Below, in pieces: positions 26,370-39,100 of a stretch of 47,245 bases of DNA. Both the position numbers and the translations under genes were made by a program. The notes under the pieces were generated by a model, which did not search any database, had not been told where the DNA came from, and worked only from the letters and a program-made list of their open reading frames with translations. The number at the start of each line of letters is the position of its first letter. The stretch's first letter is position 1. This DNA is from Spongospora subterranea (taxonomy: Eukaryota > Endomyxa > Phytomyxea > Plasmodiophorida > Plasmodiophoridae), in contig OUQQ01000085.1 in the NCBI GenBank assembly GCA_900404475.1, positions 1 through 47,245 of the forward strand, in the 5' to 3' direction.

Positions 26370-27337
26370 TTACACGACAATAATTAAGAGCAAGACAAAA
26401 ATGACAAACATTCCCATACAGCTGGAATCCTTTCTCATCAGATTTGATGCTCGATTGGTTCCTTGAACAATGTTTTTGTGAGTATCGTCAATTCCTCTGA
26501 GTATAGCAATAAGTATACTGAGACAAATCCACTATTATTTTACCGATCCAAATCGCTTAAAAGTTCTGAATGAAGCAGCAACTCTGAATTAATGTTCTCC
26601 CCCATATTTTTTAGCCGTCCGACACCATGAAGGATATCGTCCAACTTTTCTTCATGCAGATTCATATCAGCTTGCTGGTTCCTATGAAAAAATCAGATGA
26701 CGACTTGCAAAACAGTTTACTGTTTTACTGGATCATTTGAGAATTATTGAGTAGCAACGTTCGAGGAGTTTCTATTGGGACTGCTACGGAAGGGTTGCTG
26801 GTTTGTTTTTGCTTCGATTGTGTGAACGCGCAACGTTCTTTGAGCATAGCTAACATGCCCTGCCTACGCTGAAATTCTTGATCACCCCTGGAGAATAAAT
26901 ATTTACTAGATGCTGAAACTGGAACATAACCATACATAGACGACGGGTCAATCGCAACTTTGCCAAGGGATTCGTCAAGAGTTTTGATATTGGCCGATAT
27001 AATGGAAACTATAATGCAAAGTCAGAACCGTGTCGAGTGTATACTAAAAATTGAACCCCAACGCCGGGTTAATGACGAATGCGTGTAAAATTTATACATG
27101 CAAAATAAAGAACTCGAAATCATGAAAAAAGTAATGGAGAATTTGACAATACAGCTTTACGAACTCGCATTTCTGATGTCGCGCTTGATGCGCGGATTTT
27201 GATCTCGGCTACCTTGTAAATTATTGAGTTCTACGATCTGTAATTAGTCAGCGAATTGAAATGGTTCGCGAACAAATTTCCACCTTGGCTTCTGTTTGAT
27301 CATGCAGAGACAGCCAATCGCCCGCGGCTGATAGCAT
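26370..27337 (-). CDS. Qc-SNARE, SYP5/syntaxin-8 type
   Basis: Five exons (27337-27284, 27237-27165, 27008-26729, 26681-26544, 26496-26370) give 223 residues. It begins MLSAAGDWLSLHDQTEAK and has an N-terminal helical region with the DQEFQRRQGMLAMLK helix found before the SNARE motif in SYP5/syntaxin-8 proteins. A Qc SNARE motif (MNLHEEKLDDILHGVGRLK to LLSDLDRGIDDTHKN) follows, with the central glutamine position occupied by His in LLLHSELL or a neighbouring residue. It ends in a short Cys-containing membrane anchor (GMFVIFVLLLIIVV). Such SNAREs act in fusion at trans-Golgi, prevacuolar or endosomal membranes. Intron 27009-27164 (156 nt) is unusually long and may hide another small exon. Confidence 0.82.
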
Positions 27338-27798
27338 GTTGCCGAAACGCCGTTGAAAATGGCAATATGCCCGTGTTGGATGAATATGCAAAGTCTACCG
27401 TACGCGGAGGTAGCATGTGGAAGTTTGATGGATCTACCGGAATCTACCCGATGCGTCATCGGAGTTTGAGGACGAAAGTCACGAGACGAAGTGGCGACTG
27501 TCCTCAACCACAGGTACACTCTGCCTTCAGCTGCAGGTTTTCACCCAAATGCAATTTGTACACAAGCGCCACGAAATTGATTATGCTGAAGTTGGAATTC
27601 AATGATATCGTGAGCGCTACCCAGAATGGTTATGGATAGTGGTTGTGCCTGAGCTGGCACAAAAATGTATCCAGTTTTGAGATTCAACGGATGAGAAGGA
27701 AGTTTGACCGGAACACGTTGTGAGCTATGGCGTGCTAGGTATCAATTTGTCTCATTTAATCCACTCTCTTACTTTATAAATCGTCTTTCTCAACATTA

Positions 27799-28763
27799 CT
27801 ATTGTGTTTTATCGCTTGTGCTTGTTTCCCACAAAATCCCGCTTCCAGCAGATCGATCGACAACCGGTATCAGCCATAACAAAGGGCGCCTACCCAGTAA
27901 GGAGGAAAGATTTCTTATGAGTCCAACGTTAAATTGGTTCCTATACTGAGAGTTGCATGTTGAAAACACATCGATGAAATTGAAAATCTACAACTTACGC
28001 TTGATCGAGGCCATATTCCCCGTTTTTCATTGAGCTCAATTGTCGTTATATTAAAACATGCGATTCCAATATGAAATACAAAGAAGATCAATAGGGATAG
28101 ACAAATTACGATAGCTAATATAAACGATACGCCAATGTGCTGACGACCATGAACAATCAAATCAAGAAACGATGAGCGCTCGGGAGACAAATAAAACCCG
28201 TGGATTTGCCAAATAGCATTTCCCATTATGGCTCCTGATGCAGAAGTCCAAAAAAGCAAAAGAAGAAAGAACTTATGATTCGACTGCCCAATACAGTTTC
28301 CAATAAAGACGCAGCAGCTACGTCTCGGATTAGCCGCAAAACATACGACTTTGCGAGGAAACTGACTGATCAAGGCGAAGAGTGCATCTGCCACACGACT
28401 GACAATGGTGAGCTCGATCAGGTTTGAACAATGAACATTTTCGGCAATAGCGAAAACTGCCATCACGTTTCCTTTCACATGTGTTTTCTATTGATGGGGA
28501 AAACACAGCCTCACCAGGTAATTTCCCTAGTAAATGAGATGAGTGTATTGTGTGCCATGGTCAGGGAAATGTATACCTGGATCCGTCAATGCTGTGCGAA
28601 CGAAGGAAACTAAATGCAGACTGTACGCGGTGAGAAACAAAAGTAAATGGAATGGAATCGAAACGGCGTTAGACGGACGACACGGTTCGAAAAGCATCAG
28701 ATAGAAGAACCATGCGGCAACCGAAATCGACCCTAGGCAGGTGATATTGAATGCCCAGCGCAT
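27799..28763 (-). CDS. DHHC-family palmitoyltransferase with DHCC motif
   Basis: Four exons (28763-28577, 28526-28367, 28317-27999, 27945-27799) give 270 residues. Two transmembrane helices are followed by TDPG, the cysteine-rich zinc domain (CRKCSLFKPDRAHHCQSCGRC), the catalytic block LDHCCVFIGNCIG, two more helices, the TTxE motif (NITTIELNE) and a C-terminal NxGxxxN motif (QFNVGLIRN). It should S-acylate membrane proteins at Golgi or plasma membrane. The active-site signature, normally DHHC, reads DHCC here; the codon for its His is split by intron 28318-28366 and no alternative splice restores a second His. The attacking Cys is retained. The start is the first ATG in frame; an upstream exon that would add a few residues is possible. 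Confidence 0.88.
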
Positions 28764-30800
28764 ATATGTCCGAGAATCGATTTCGGAAAGGCCTGACTGA
28801 TGAAGCACATCAACGGCTCAAGCGTACGCTGGAAACTGTCGTACACAGACACACCCGGCCCTAAAACTTGTCCTCCGGCACTGACAGCTGACGGGCTGCG
28901 CAACCTACACCTGACGACATTTCGAATGTTCTGAAAAAATCGATATATTTCTGGGTCGTTCAGCACTTGGAATTCTGTGATGAACATGAAATTTGATGAG
29001 CATCCCTATGGTATGGGTTCTCAGGGACAACATATGGTAGTGGAAATTGACTGGGAAAACAACCATAGTCAGTTGTGTGCCCAGTTGACAGCAAATGATA
29101 GTCATCCGATGTGCCATGTGGCCACTGGGCGCACAACTCGATAACGCGTCCTCAGTCCGCTGATCGGAAGCATACAATATCTGAGTGTTGCATTAGGGTC
29201 AGACGTATATTCACATCCAGCGGCCCGAAGAATTTTGTGCACACACAATCGGCCAATGCACAGCAACATCATAGATTGATAGATTATGCTGAGTTTAGTC
29301 ACCGCAGTTAAAAACACAGGCCTTACTATATAAACAGCATCGGATCGTTATGGTCAAGACCATGATCACCCTAATGGTGGATCCAGTCATGGCCCTAGCA
29401 TCAGTGTCACCGGCATCCAGCACGCCAAAGCGATTATACGAATCCTTGAAAGCACAGTCAAGTAAGAACGATGTGACTTTTAAGAATCGTGCTGGGTGCC
29501 GGTGACACTGATGCTAGGGCCATGACTGTTGAGGTGATTATGGTCTTGACCATTTCACGTTCTGTTAGAAAAGAGATACCCTTTCTAGGTGATCTGGGTC
29601 ATCGAAGCTAGTGTCTTCTGGGGTTCTAAGTTGGCAATCACTTTCTAGGTGGCTGAGCAGTTGTGGGAACGGGGGAACGGGGCCAATAAGGTCCTTATCT
29701 TATGGTCGCCAACATTGAACGAATCCGGGTTTGGTTTGATTAACCTTCGCCCTTCAGGTTGGCTGCTTGTGCGGCGCTAATCTGTGACGCCATGTATTTT
29801 ATACGCCTATCGGCGCGTTTCACATAGGCGTCGCGATTTCCAACTGATGTGTTTATAGTTGGCGCGGCTCGACTGTTAATCTGATAGATTATAGAGTACT
29901 AAAGAATTATAGAAGTGATTTCGTATCACCTGTTTTATTCAGATGATACTTGATATCGCCGTGCGGCTAGGCTTAGTTGACTCTCTCAATTGCTTTGGCA
30001 CGTGAGTCACTTTCCTCGGGTTCTTTCCTTGACGTGCACGCTCCAACATAAATCACCATGGCGCGAACAAAGACGACAAGAGTTTGGACGTCAGCACAAC
30101 AACGAGCTAGTAAATCACGACCTTCAATGGGCAGAACATTGCGGTCGAGGTCGCTAGGGTCTTGACCAAATTTCCCGGAAGTAACTGAGGGGCAGATGGA
30201 GACTCAGGAAAATAACTTGGAGGTCGAGGCGGAAAACGGTGTGGTGGCAGATGGGCATGGGCGCTTTCCCCACGTCATGAGTAAGCGGCATCAGTTTGTG
30301 TCGATGCAAGTTATGGCAGGTGTGCTTTCTTGACCGTTTGTTGAGAACTAACAAGTCCAGCAAATCACAGCCGTCCTTACGCCGTTTTGAAATTGACGAA
30401 TTTACAAGTGCAGATGACTTCGATTGTTTTCAAAATCGTACAAATTTGACAATGACCAAGACACATGAATTTATCAGAATCATGACGCATCCGGTATGAA
30501 TACGCAGAGCCTACATGAGGTAAGGTAATGACCGAGATTAGCGCGGGCAGCAAGCCTTTGATCCCTTCGGAACAGTTCCGACTGGGATCTTTCCAGAATC
30601 GGTTCGACGTCGTTTTCATCGAGAGGGCTCGCCACCTCTCGGCGTCAGTGTGCTGCAAGGCGATGGCAACCGATTATGATTGATTCAAATGTGCTATTAA
30701 AGCAGTTTGAGCGAGGCAATAACAGCAAACCGAATATGTTTTTTGTGGCGGGCGGAATCCCCCCCTGCCCAGTACAGCTCGGACTGGGTCGGCAAATCAC
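28764..30800. other. Intergenic region, repeat-bearing
   Basis: Two kilobases without a recognised gene. It holds the foldback element at 29350-29553 and a short duplicated CTTTCTAGGTG at 29581 and 29641. Minus-strand open frames at 28905-29317 start with a hydrophobic stretch but have no family resemblance. A plus-strand frame at 30058 starts MARTKTTR, like histone H3 by chance, and then diverges. Confidence 0.5.
29350..29553. mobile_element. Foldback MITE-like element
   Basis: A 204-bp palindromic element. The left arm 29350-29424 starts ATGGTCAAGACCAT and the right arm 29488-29553 ends ATGGTCTTGACCAT. The arms are highly complementary (for example CATGGCCCTAGCATCAGTGT with its inverse), separated by a 63-bp unique spacer. 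It has no coding capacity. This structure suits a miniature inverted-repeat transposable element. A target duplication was not clear. Confidence 0.85.
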
Positions 30801-31645
30801 ATGGTTGCGAAGTGCCGGAGATTCTTCTGCATGTTTCTGTCTTTGGAGCCGTTTGCCTTACGGCAGTTCAATAGGTCCAAACCGAATCAACCAGGATTTA
30901 TCGACTATGATCCGACAGAGTTCGCTGCCAAGGTCAACGAGGTCTGTCGTTCCCATTGGCCATTAATTAGTTTAATCACATGGGAATGATAAAGGCGTAC
31001 AAGGAACAATTGGCGTCGCGTTCTGATGGAGTAGGAAGGTTGTGATCTTTGATGTCTCCTTTTTAACAGTTCTTCAGTCCATTTTGAAGCCGGGCTATGC
31101 CCCATTTTGTAAGCATTTCTTCATTGAGAATTTTACGCCCGCTAAGACGTATGCCATTGCAATCACTCCAGAAAATCGTCATCTCCTCGTGTGGGTGTCG
31201 TAATAGCAAACGTCGGTGTTCCTCTGATTTATGATCATGTGTATAGTTCCGATTATATTTCCCGAACAGAGCATGAGCTTCCGGTCTTGTCCAGATGGTT
31301 TCCAAGGTGCTTTATCGGGCTGTATTAATCGCCAATTTAACGTCTAATTACAGTCAAGTCGTTGAAACGCCCGTTGCCAAGTATCTGGATATTATACTGT
31401 ATAGCCGGGAGCAGATCAAGAAGGAGAATAAAGCCACTGGTGAACCTGACGTATTTCCGGATTCAATCGAATGGGGAATCATATCTGTTAAAGCTCAAAC
31501 TCTTAATGCAGAAGTGCCAATGGCACCAATTACCATGATGCGAAATGCGCTACCTTTAGAAGAAGGCGGTTCTGGAGTCCCTCTGGATCGCGTTAAGTAC
31601 ACCGAATCCGTCAGAATCTGGAAAGAATTTGCAATTGTGGTTTGA
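30801..31645 (+). CDS. DUF3228 family protein
   Basis: Five exons (30801-30941, 30995-31030, 31078-31190, 31247-31306, 31354-31645) with introns of 47-56 nt give 213 residues. The pattern of DUF3228 proteins is recognised throughout: FIDYDPTEFAAKVNE, GYAPFCKHFFIENF, AIAITPENRHLL, ELPVLSRWFP, PVAKYLDIILYSREQI, WGIISVKAQ, PITMMRNALPLEEGGSGVPLD and IWKEFAIV. The family is found in bacteria, plants and algae and its function is unknown to me. It ends at a TGA at 31645. Two ATGs in frame (30801, 30831) could start it. Confidence 0.88.
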
Positions 31646-33171
31646 ACTGTTCATTTTATTTCAATAAATCTGTTCAGTTTTTTGGTCACGATCGTAAGAA
31701 AAACCTGCATATTCAAAAAATAGACACTATTGTAGTTGAAGACGATCACACTGCAGATCATGATTGCTCAATATTATTATTTCGCGCGAATCTACAGTAT
31801 CACTTTGTTCAATTTTTCTGCGATTTCGCTTTTCTGTTCATTTTTATAATACGGTTAAATAAAACCGTCAGCGGTTTTCATTTTATTGATATGATCGAAC
31901 CCATTCTGTTAAATTCAGACTATGGGCCGGCGCATGACAATCAGTGGCAATTCAAGAAATGTCAGTGCGACGTCAATGAATCACTCCGTGAGGCAAGTTG
32001 AAGAGGGTTGACAAGTCCTGAGACTTATGCCTCAGAAATAAATGAGTGACACGACTATTGCTGATGGCATATGGCGTGATTTTCTTAGTATTTGAGAGTG
32101 CTCTTTGATAAATATTTGCTCGTCGGAAACAAATTGCGGACGAAATTTAGCGGGAGGGCGACATGCAGGAAAGCGTCTCGCAGGTGCTCGTGTGACGCCT
32201 TCTCTAACCGAATTTGATGTGGTATCTGACGCAATGGCTTCCAGGTCTGAGATGAACTACCGCTTCACCTACAGATAGCGGGGATGAACAATACACGTGT
32301 TGCAAAAAAATAATCGGCATCACCAACATGATCGTAGAACGGTCAATAAAAAACGACTCGAGCAGAGTCACACTATTATGCTCTAGATCATTGTAATTGA
32401 GTACGAAGTCCATCTCGATGTCATCGCCCACAAGTAGTGTAAGGGACAAACAGACCTCTTCCATGAGATCTATCGAAGAAAATCTGAAACGCTTCGGAAT
32501 AAGTTCCAGGCGCATCGACAAGTTATCAGTTAAAACTTTGACAACCAACGGACTCCAGGTTGTCTGACAGTGAGACGACAACGACGTGAACCGTGTCAGC
32601 GATGATTGTAGCGGCTTTCCACGACAAGTGACGTTAATCGAACCGCAAATAAATCTGTAGCAGATTGACGAAAGTTGGTATTAACATGTGAGAGTTTACT
32701 TATATGCCAGATGAATATACTGCAGATCCCAAAAACGGTACTGCAGCCGGCAGCTCGCGTCCATGCAGTAGACCCTGAAATATGTGGCAAGGCTGGTGGC
32801 GGGTGCGGTCTATATTTAGACTCTCCAAGTAATGCCGCAGCTGCGCGCAAAATTACGCGGCGTCCCTGAAGCCCTGACTGACTGGGAGACTCCGCGACCT
32901 CCAGGTATCCTTCCTGGTACCAGTAGGTAGTACTCATCAGCTATCGGTGTTGTCGAAAGGCAATCGCCTCCGAGCTGTTTGCCTACCTGTAGCCTAGCTG
33001 CCTGATTCACAACCATCTGCCTGTTACATCTAAGCGTTGTTGCTGCACTGTGTGAAGTGAATATCTATAGGATTGTGTGACCCTAGACAAATCAGACGTG
33101 GAAGGTCGTTGCTAATCATCTTCGTCTACTTTTGGCGTCGAAGCCGAATCTGTTTACCGCTTTTTTTCGAC
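31646..33171. other. Intergenic region with unassigned frames
   Basis: Between the DUF3228 gene and the glucan synthase. Minus-strand frames at 32204-32581 and 32596-32937 are open for more than 110 codons each but show no domain resemblance; the first (ELIPKRFRFSS, VGDDIEMDFVLN) has protein-like composition and might be an exon of an unrecognised gene. The plus-strand frame 31642-32001 looks like 3' flank. Confidence 0.4.
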
Positions 33172-36100
33172 ATGGATCCATCAGTGGTGCCGATACCTGA
33201 TGATCCGACTCCGATTAGTTTTCCTGAACATGCTCTGAGAGCTTTACCTGTTCCGTTAATCATCCTCGGCGGTGTCATTGCATTATTTGGCCGCAAATTA
33301 CGCCGACTTTATGCGCTTGCTCTCGGTATCGCGTTGGGTCTTGTCCTGATTCATGCCATTGTTCCTTCTGCTACTGCGGGGATGGGTTCAACTGGAGCAT
33401 TGATATGCATTTGCATAATCGGTGTTACGATCTCTGGATTACTATGCATATTGATTCGTCATGTTGCATCCGGAGCAGCTCTTGGAGCAGCTATTAGTAT
33501 GAATAATCATATTCAAAATGCCTATCACCAATATTCATTTTCTGCGTTAGGCCTCATAGCGTTGATAATTTTCCACAGAGCTCATGCTCTTTGGTTTCGT
33601 AACGACTTTGTCATTATTCTGCTGGTTGCTCTGGTCATCATAATGATGATTGTGGCCGTTGGAAAGCCAACAGTGACGATGACTATTTCGAGTTCCGTGG
33701 TCGGGTCTTTGGGGCTCATCATCGGAATTGACGGAATGATAAGCGCCAGATTTACGACGTTTTTGGTAAATCTATTGACCAAGGGCATTGAGTCGGATGA
33801 CACTGGTGATGGAGCATTTTTTCCCGCTATCATAGCTTGGGGTATTCTTTCTGTAGTCTCAATAGTCGTCCAGCATTTTATCCTTGGGCCTGAGGTGACA
33901 AAAGTTTCGTTGCGATCCACTCCTGCTGTGTATAAGGTCTGCAGGCCAAGGTTAGCCGTCGCATGGTCGCTAATGTTTCTGTTTCAGGCGGATAAAATGT
34001 TCATCAAACGTAGTACTTCTACTGCAAATATGGATGATTCTCAGAATCACGCGTCATTTAATTACATTGACTATGCCGAACTCCCTCCCTCTTTAGTTCC
34101 GGTTGATGATAAGTTAACCCGGGCTTTTAATGAAGTCTCCAATTGGTTTGGTTTTCAAACAGATAATCGTGATAATCAAAAGGAACACGTTCTATTTTTG
34201 CTTTCCTCCATGAAGAGCCATGGAAACGGTGATTTTGTTGAGCGTCTTCATGTTAAGGTGTGTTCGCCTAGTTGCAGTTGTTTATTGTGGCCTCTTATTT
34301 CCAAGCCAGATCTTCGAAAACTACAGAGCTTGGTGCTCTCGAATGAAAGTACGGGAGGCTCTGCTGTGGAAAAGCTGTGGCGCATTAGCCGCGCTGTGGG
34401 ATTTGGCGCTGTACATGTCCATTTGGGGTGAAGCTAGTAATCTCAGGCATTGTCCTGAACTGATTTGTTACCTTTTTCATCAAACGGTTTGAAGTTGCTT
34501 CTTTTATCATACGATCTTACTAACGAGCCGGGTACAGTCCAGCGAGGCACAAGGGGGTCAGCCTGTTCCTTCTACTAAAACGCCACCAGGAACGTTTCTT
34601 GCAGCTGTAGTCAGGCCAATTTACGACGTAATAGTTTCCCAACCTAAAGGAGACCACACTGCGAATTTGAACTATGACGATATCAACGAATTTTTTTGGA
34701 ACAAGTCCTGCCTGAAGTATCACCATTCTGCGTTTTCTCTACAGGTTCTTCACAGATGTTTCCCGATCGGTTTTGTGACCCTTTGCGTAGACACAGACAC
34801 CCCATAGATACGGAGCGATGCCGGGGATCACGGTTGGGCTATTAACTACTAGAAAGACGTATATTGAAAGAAGAAGCTGGCTTCATCCATTCAAAAGTTT
34901 TTTCCGGGTTTTCTCGTTTATGGCGATTTCTTTTCATGTGCTAACCTGCATTGCCTTCCTGGAATTTTACGGATCGTCAATTTCAAGCGATGTAATTTTC
35001 AAAGGTATGGCTTCTGGTTTCGTTGAGTCCTACTTTTAACACCTTTTTTCAGCCCTGGGCAGCGTTCTGTTGACGATGTCTTTTATGAACTTGGCTGGAG
35101 AATTATTGTATTTGTGGGGTCTTGGGGGGATGGAAACGCCATCTACTTCACAAACCTTTGGTTGTTTCCTAAGACTGCTTCTCAAGGCCGGGCTTTTTAT
35201 TTCCTTAACGCTGTATTACGTTTGGTCTTTTACGACTGAATTTGGACTCGTTAGCACCGAAAGAAGGTATTACCATTGTCGACTATTCGCAGTATTCAAG
35301 GACTGATCGGTTTTGTGCAACAGTTGGCTCGCTTTCCAACATATTGCTTTTCTGTACTTGGTGCCTTGCATTCTCTGCTTAGGGCCTCAACTCATTCCGG
35401 TTCTGGGACAAACTCTCACCTCATATCCTCCGCTTCGATATGTTTCATCCATCTGGTGGCCATCTCATAATCTTTATGTCGGAAATAACATGGCTGAGCA
35501 TGAGCGCGATTGTTTCAAGTATTGTGTCTTTGATGTCATTGCACCAATTTCTGACGTATTACTGATAGGTATCAGGTCTTTTGGATCACCCTGTTCGCGT
35601 GCAAGTTTACTTGTTCGTTCTTTTTTCAAATCCGCCCGCTTATATATCCAACGATTCAACTTCTCATGGAGCCTTCGCATCAGAATGTCTTATTTCCTTA
35701 TTCTCAATTTCTTCTGCTTTTTTCACTCTGGCTCCCGTTTGTGTTCATATACCTGATCGATTTAAGTGTTTGGTATGCCATTTGGTCTGCCGGTGTTGGC
35801 GCGTTCGTCGGTGTGTCGCAGAAGCTTGGTGAAGTAATATCTTATAGTTTACATATGACTAGTCGCTGAATTTTTTTCAAGATTCGATATTTTAGCATGA
35901 TTCAAACTAGATTCATGGACATCGCCTCTGAGTTCGAGAAGAAGCTGATAAATAAGTCATCTCATTCTGTCCGAATCCGTGTCGACAGCGGTCGCTCGAT
36001 TAATAGGCCTAGTTTAAAGTCCCTTTCGGAGCTTGCTCAACCTCTCTTGGCTTCCGAATCCCCTCATCAATTAGTCGTTTCATCTGAAAACAGTTCTAGC

Positions 36101-39100
36101 GATGTTGATTTGTCATCTGAAACATGGTTGTTCCCTTGTTAAACATAACTTATCGGTCCTTTGAATTGTACTTAGGACCAAATTTTCTGAAGCATGGGCC
36201 GGGTTTATCAAAGACATGAGGTATAGAGATTTACTGAGTAACTCAGAGCGCGATATGCTGAGCTTCAGGATGCAAGACGACAAATTGCGGCTTCCGTTAT
36301 TTCTTTGCGCCGGTACGAATCTCTGTTCAACGCGTTGCTTTTTTCATCATGTAATTTTAGGTGCTCTGGATAATGCTCTACAACTTGCCATCCAGCTTGA
36401 TGCGGAACGTCGTGCGGACGGTGTGGGGACTCGTTCAACCTATGAGCTGAATCTGACGCACGTTTTAAATTCTGACCCCAACATGAAAGATTCTATTGCT
36501 CAGCTGTGGACCGCGTCAAACTGGATTTTGAAGTCGCTACTTGGTCAAAGGTTCCACTCGACTTCCAGCCGTGAAATGCATATCTAAATCTTTTACAGGC
36601 ATGAGAAGGAAATCAACACACTTTTGGACCATTTTCTCAACTGTTACCGCCGACAAAGTGTTTTGGAAAACTATGATGTTCGAAAATTTGCCCTCGTGAA
36701 GGAAGCGTTACTAGATTTAGTTCGCCTTCTGGTGGTTGCCGTCAAGCAGAAACAAAAACCAGATACTCCTGAACCTGCTGGTTTGTAGAAATTGTTTCGT
36801 GTTGTCTGTGTTTGAATGTTCGAACAGGTGTCGATCCAGTCTCACATCCGAGGCTGTTGTCGAAGATGTCAGGACATTCTATCAAAAGAGAACAAAGTTC
36901 TGGAATGCTTCTGATGTTAACGAAGTTAGGAAAAAACGTACCTCTTCCCCATGGGGAAGTAAGGATTTTACGCACCCAGGTTGGATGGTCTGACATAAAT
37001 CTTATCTGTCATCTTATCACCATTTTGTTTAGGTTCGTACCCTCTTGGACGTTGTCAAAGGGTGCTCCCAACGATCAGAGGTTGTTGATTCTATCAAGCT
37101 CATCGTTTCCAAACCTGATGGATTCTTCCATAACGAAGACTACACTTTAGAGAGGGTGTATTCGCTCCTGGTTAATCCTAATTCCAAATCAGAAATTTCC
37201 AGTCTGTATACTCTTCTGACCTTAGCCGCAATTGACGCTAGACCAAAATCATACGAAGCTCGACGACGAATGCAGTGCGTGTATGTTATTCTTTCCCCAC
37301 TTGCGCCTTATTTGTTATAGGTGCTTCGTCAACTCATTGTTCATGGATATGCCTGCTGTTAGAAGTGTCAAGAGCATGCATTCATGGTCTATTCTCACTC
37401 CATTTTACTCTGAAGACGTCATATATAGTCGTTCCGAGTTGTTGAAAGAAACCGAGGATGGTGTTTCTCCTCTTTTATATTTGAAGACTATTTTCAGCGA
37501 CGAATGGGCGAATTTCTGCGAGCGCGTCGGTGCAGACCCTTTAGATAATGATGTTTTAGACTCAGATAAAGGCCATCAGGTAAACATAACTTCCGCTATG
37601 CTTTGTATACTCTTTGAAACTTTCCATTTCAGGCTCAATTATGGGCAACGAACAGGGGACAGACACTTTTCCGCACCGTTGCAGGAATGATGCAACATGA
37701 TGAAGCGTTGCAGTTGCTTGCTCATCTGGAAGATAGACACGCAAGTCCTCAAGAGCTCTCCAATACTGCGTTGCAAAAGTTTACCTACATTGTGACATGT
37801 CAGCGATATGGAATGCAGAAACGAACGGGAGATCCCCGAGCCTCTGACATTGATTTCATGCTTTCCAAATATCCCACTCTTCGTGTTGCCTACATCGACA
37901 CTGTTCAGGTATATTTTGTCGCCATCCATATGTTTCGTGTCTCAATATGTTAGGTCGCTGTCCATGATGATTCTGGTGCAACTCTTGAAATTGAGGAACA
38001 CTTTTCTGTTCTTATCAAGTCTGTTATGGTATAGTACATTTTCTGAATACGTTTCGGCTTTGATTTCATCGGAGATATCAGGTCGATAATATTCCGCAAA
38101 TCCAGGAGGTGTATAGAATCAAACTTCCCGGCAACCCGATTGTTGGCGAGGGTATAACTTCGTATAATGGTCAGTAATCAAGGCTGATTGCGGCTGTTCA
38201 GGAAAACCTGAAAATCAGAATCATGCTGTTATTTTCACCCGTGGAGAGATGCTGCAAACCGTGGACATGAACCAAGATGCCTACTTTGAGGAAGCTCTCA
38301 AGATGAGAAACATGTTACAGGTTTGCCTTTTCACCAGTTGATCAGTTTGACGTCTGATGATTACCACAGGAATTTGATCAAGGGACTGCCGATCGCCCTA
38401 TCACAATTGTCGGTTTTGCTGAACATATTTTTACGAGTCGTCTTTCCAGTATTGCAAATTACATGGCGCTCCAAGAGGGTGTTTTTGTAACGCTTGGTCA
38501 ACGCGTTTTGGCAAATCCTCTGCGTATTCGGTAATTTACTGCTTTTCAATGCCCCCCAATTGTTCGACGTCATCGCTAGGATGCATTATGGCCATCCCGA
38601 TGTGTTTGACAAAATTTTCCATCTGACAAGAGGTGGGGTATCCAAAGCCAGCCGTGGAATCAATCTCAGCGAAGACATTTTCGCTGGTTACAACACTACC
38701 CTTCGTGGGGGTAGCGTTGTCTTTAAGGAATTTATGGAGAGTAAGTTCTAACCTTGAGATTTATTTCTGGCCGGTTGCCTAACCTAGGCTGGTTTAATAA
38801 TAGTCGGGAAAGGACGTGATGTTGGTTTACAGCAACTGACTACTTTTGAAGCCAAGCTGTCGCAGGGTCAGTCAGTTTGTTTATCATCATCACACCATTC
38901 AAGTTGTGACATTCGTCTAGGTGCTGCGGAGCAGTCGTTTTCCCGTGATGTCGCCCGTATTGCGGATAAGTTCGATTTCTTCCGTCTAATGTCCTTTTAC
39001 ACCGGCGGTCTTGGGTTTTACTTCAACAATTCGTTCACCATTTTGGTTTGCACATTACTTCTTTTTCAAATGTGTGGCGTTGAAATGTGAATAGGCTGTG

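Noticed and set aside
27256..27639. 127-codon plus-strand frame opposite the SNARE start
   Set aside because: Its first part is antisense to SNARE exon 1, and it shows no domain of its own.
29760..29880. Possible tRNA or hairpin RNA near CGCCTATCGGCGCG
   Set aside because: No cloverleaf with TPsiC and anticodon arms could be drawn.
30058..30165. Frame starting MARTKTTR, resembling the N terminus of histone H3
   Set aside because: Similarity ends after about six residues and the frame stops after about 35 codons with no histone fold.
31642..32001. Plus-strand 119-codon frame after the DUF3228 gene
   Set aside because: Overlaps the DUF3228 stop, AT-rich, no domain, and best explained as 3' flank.
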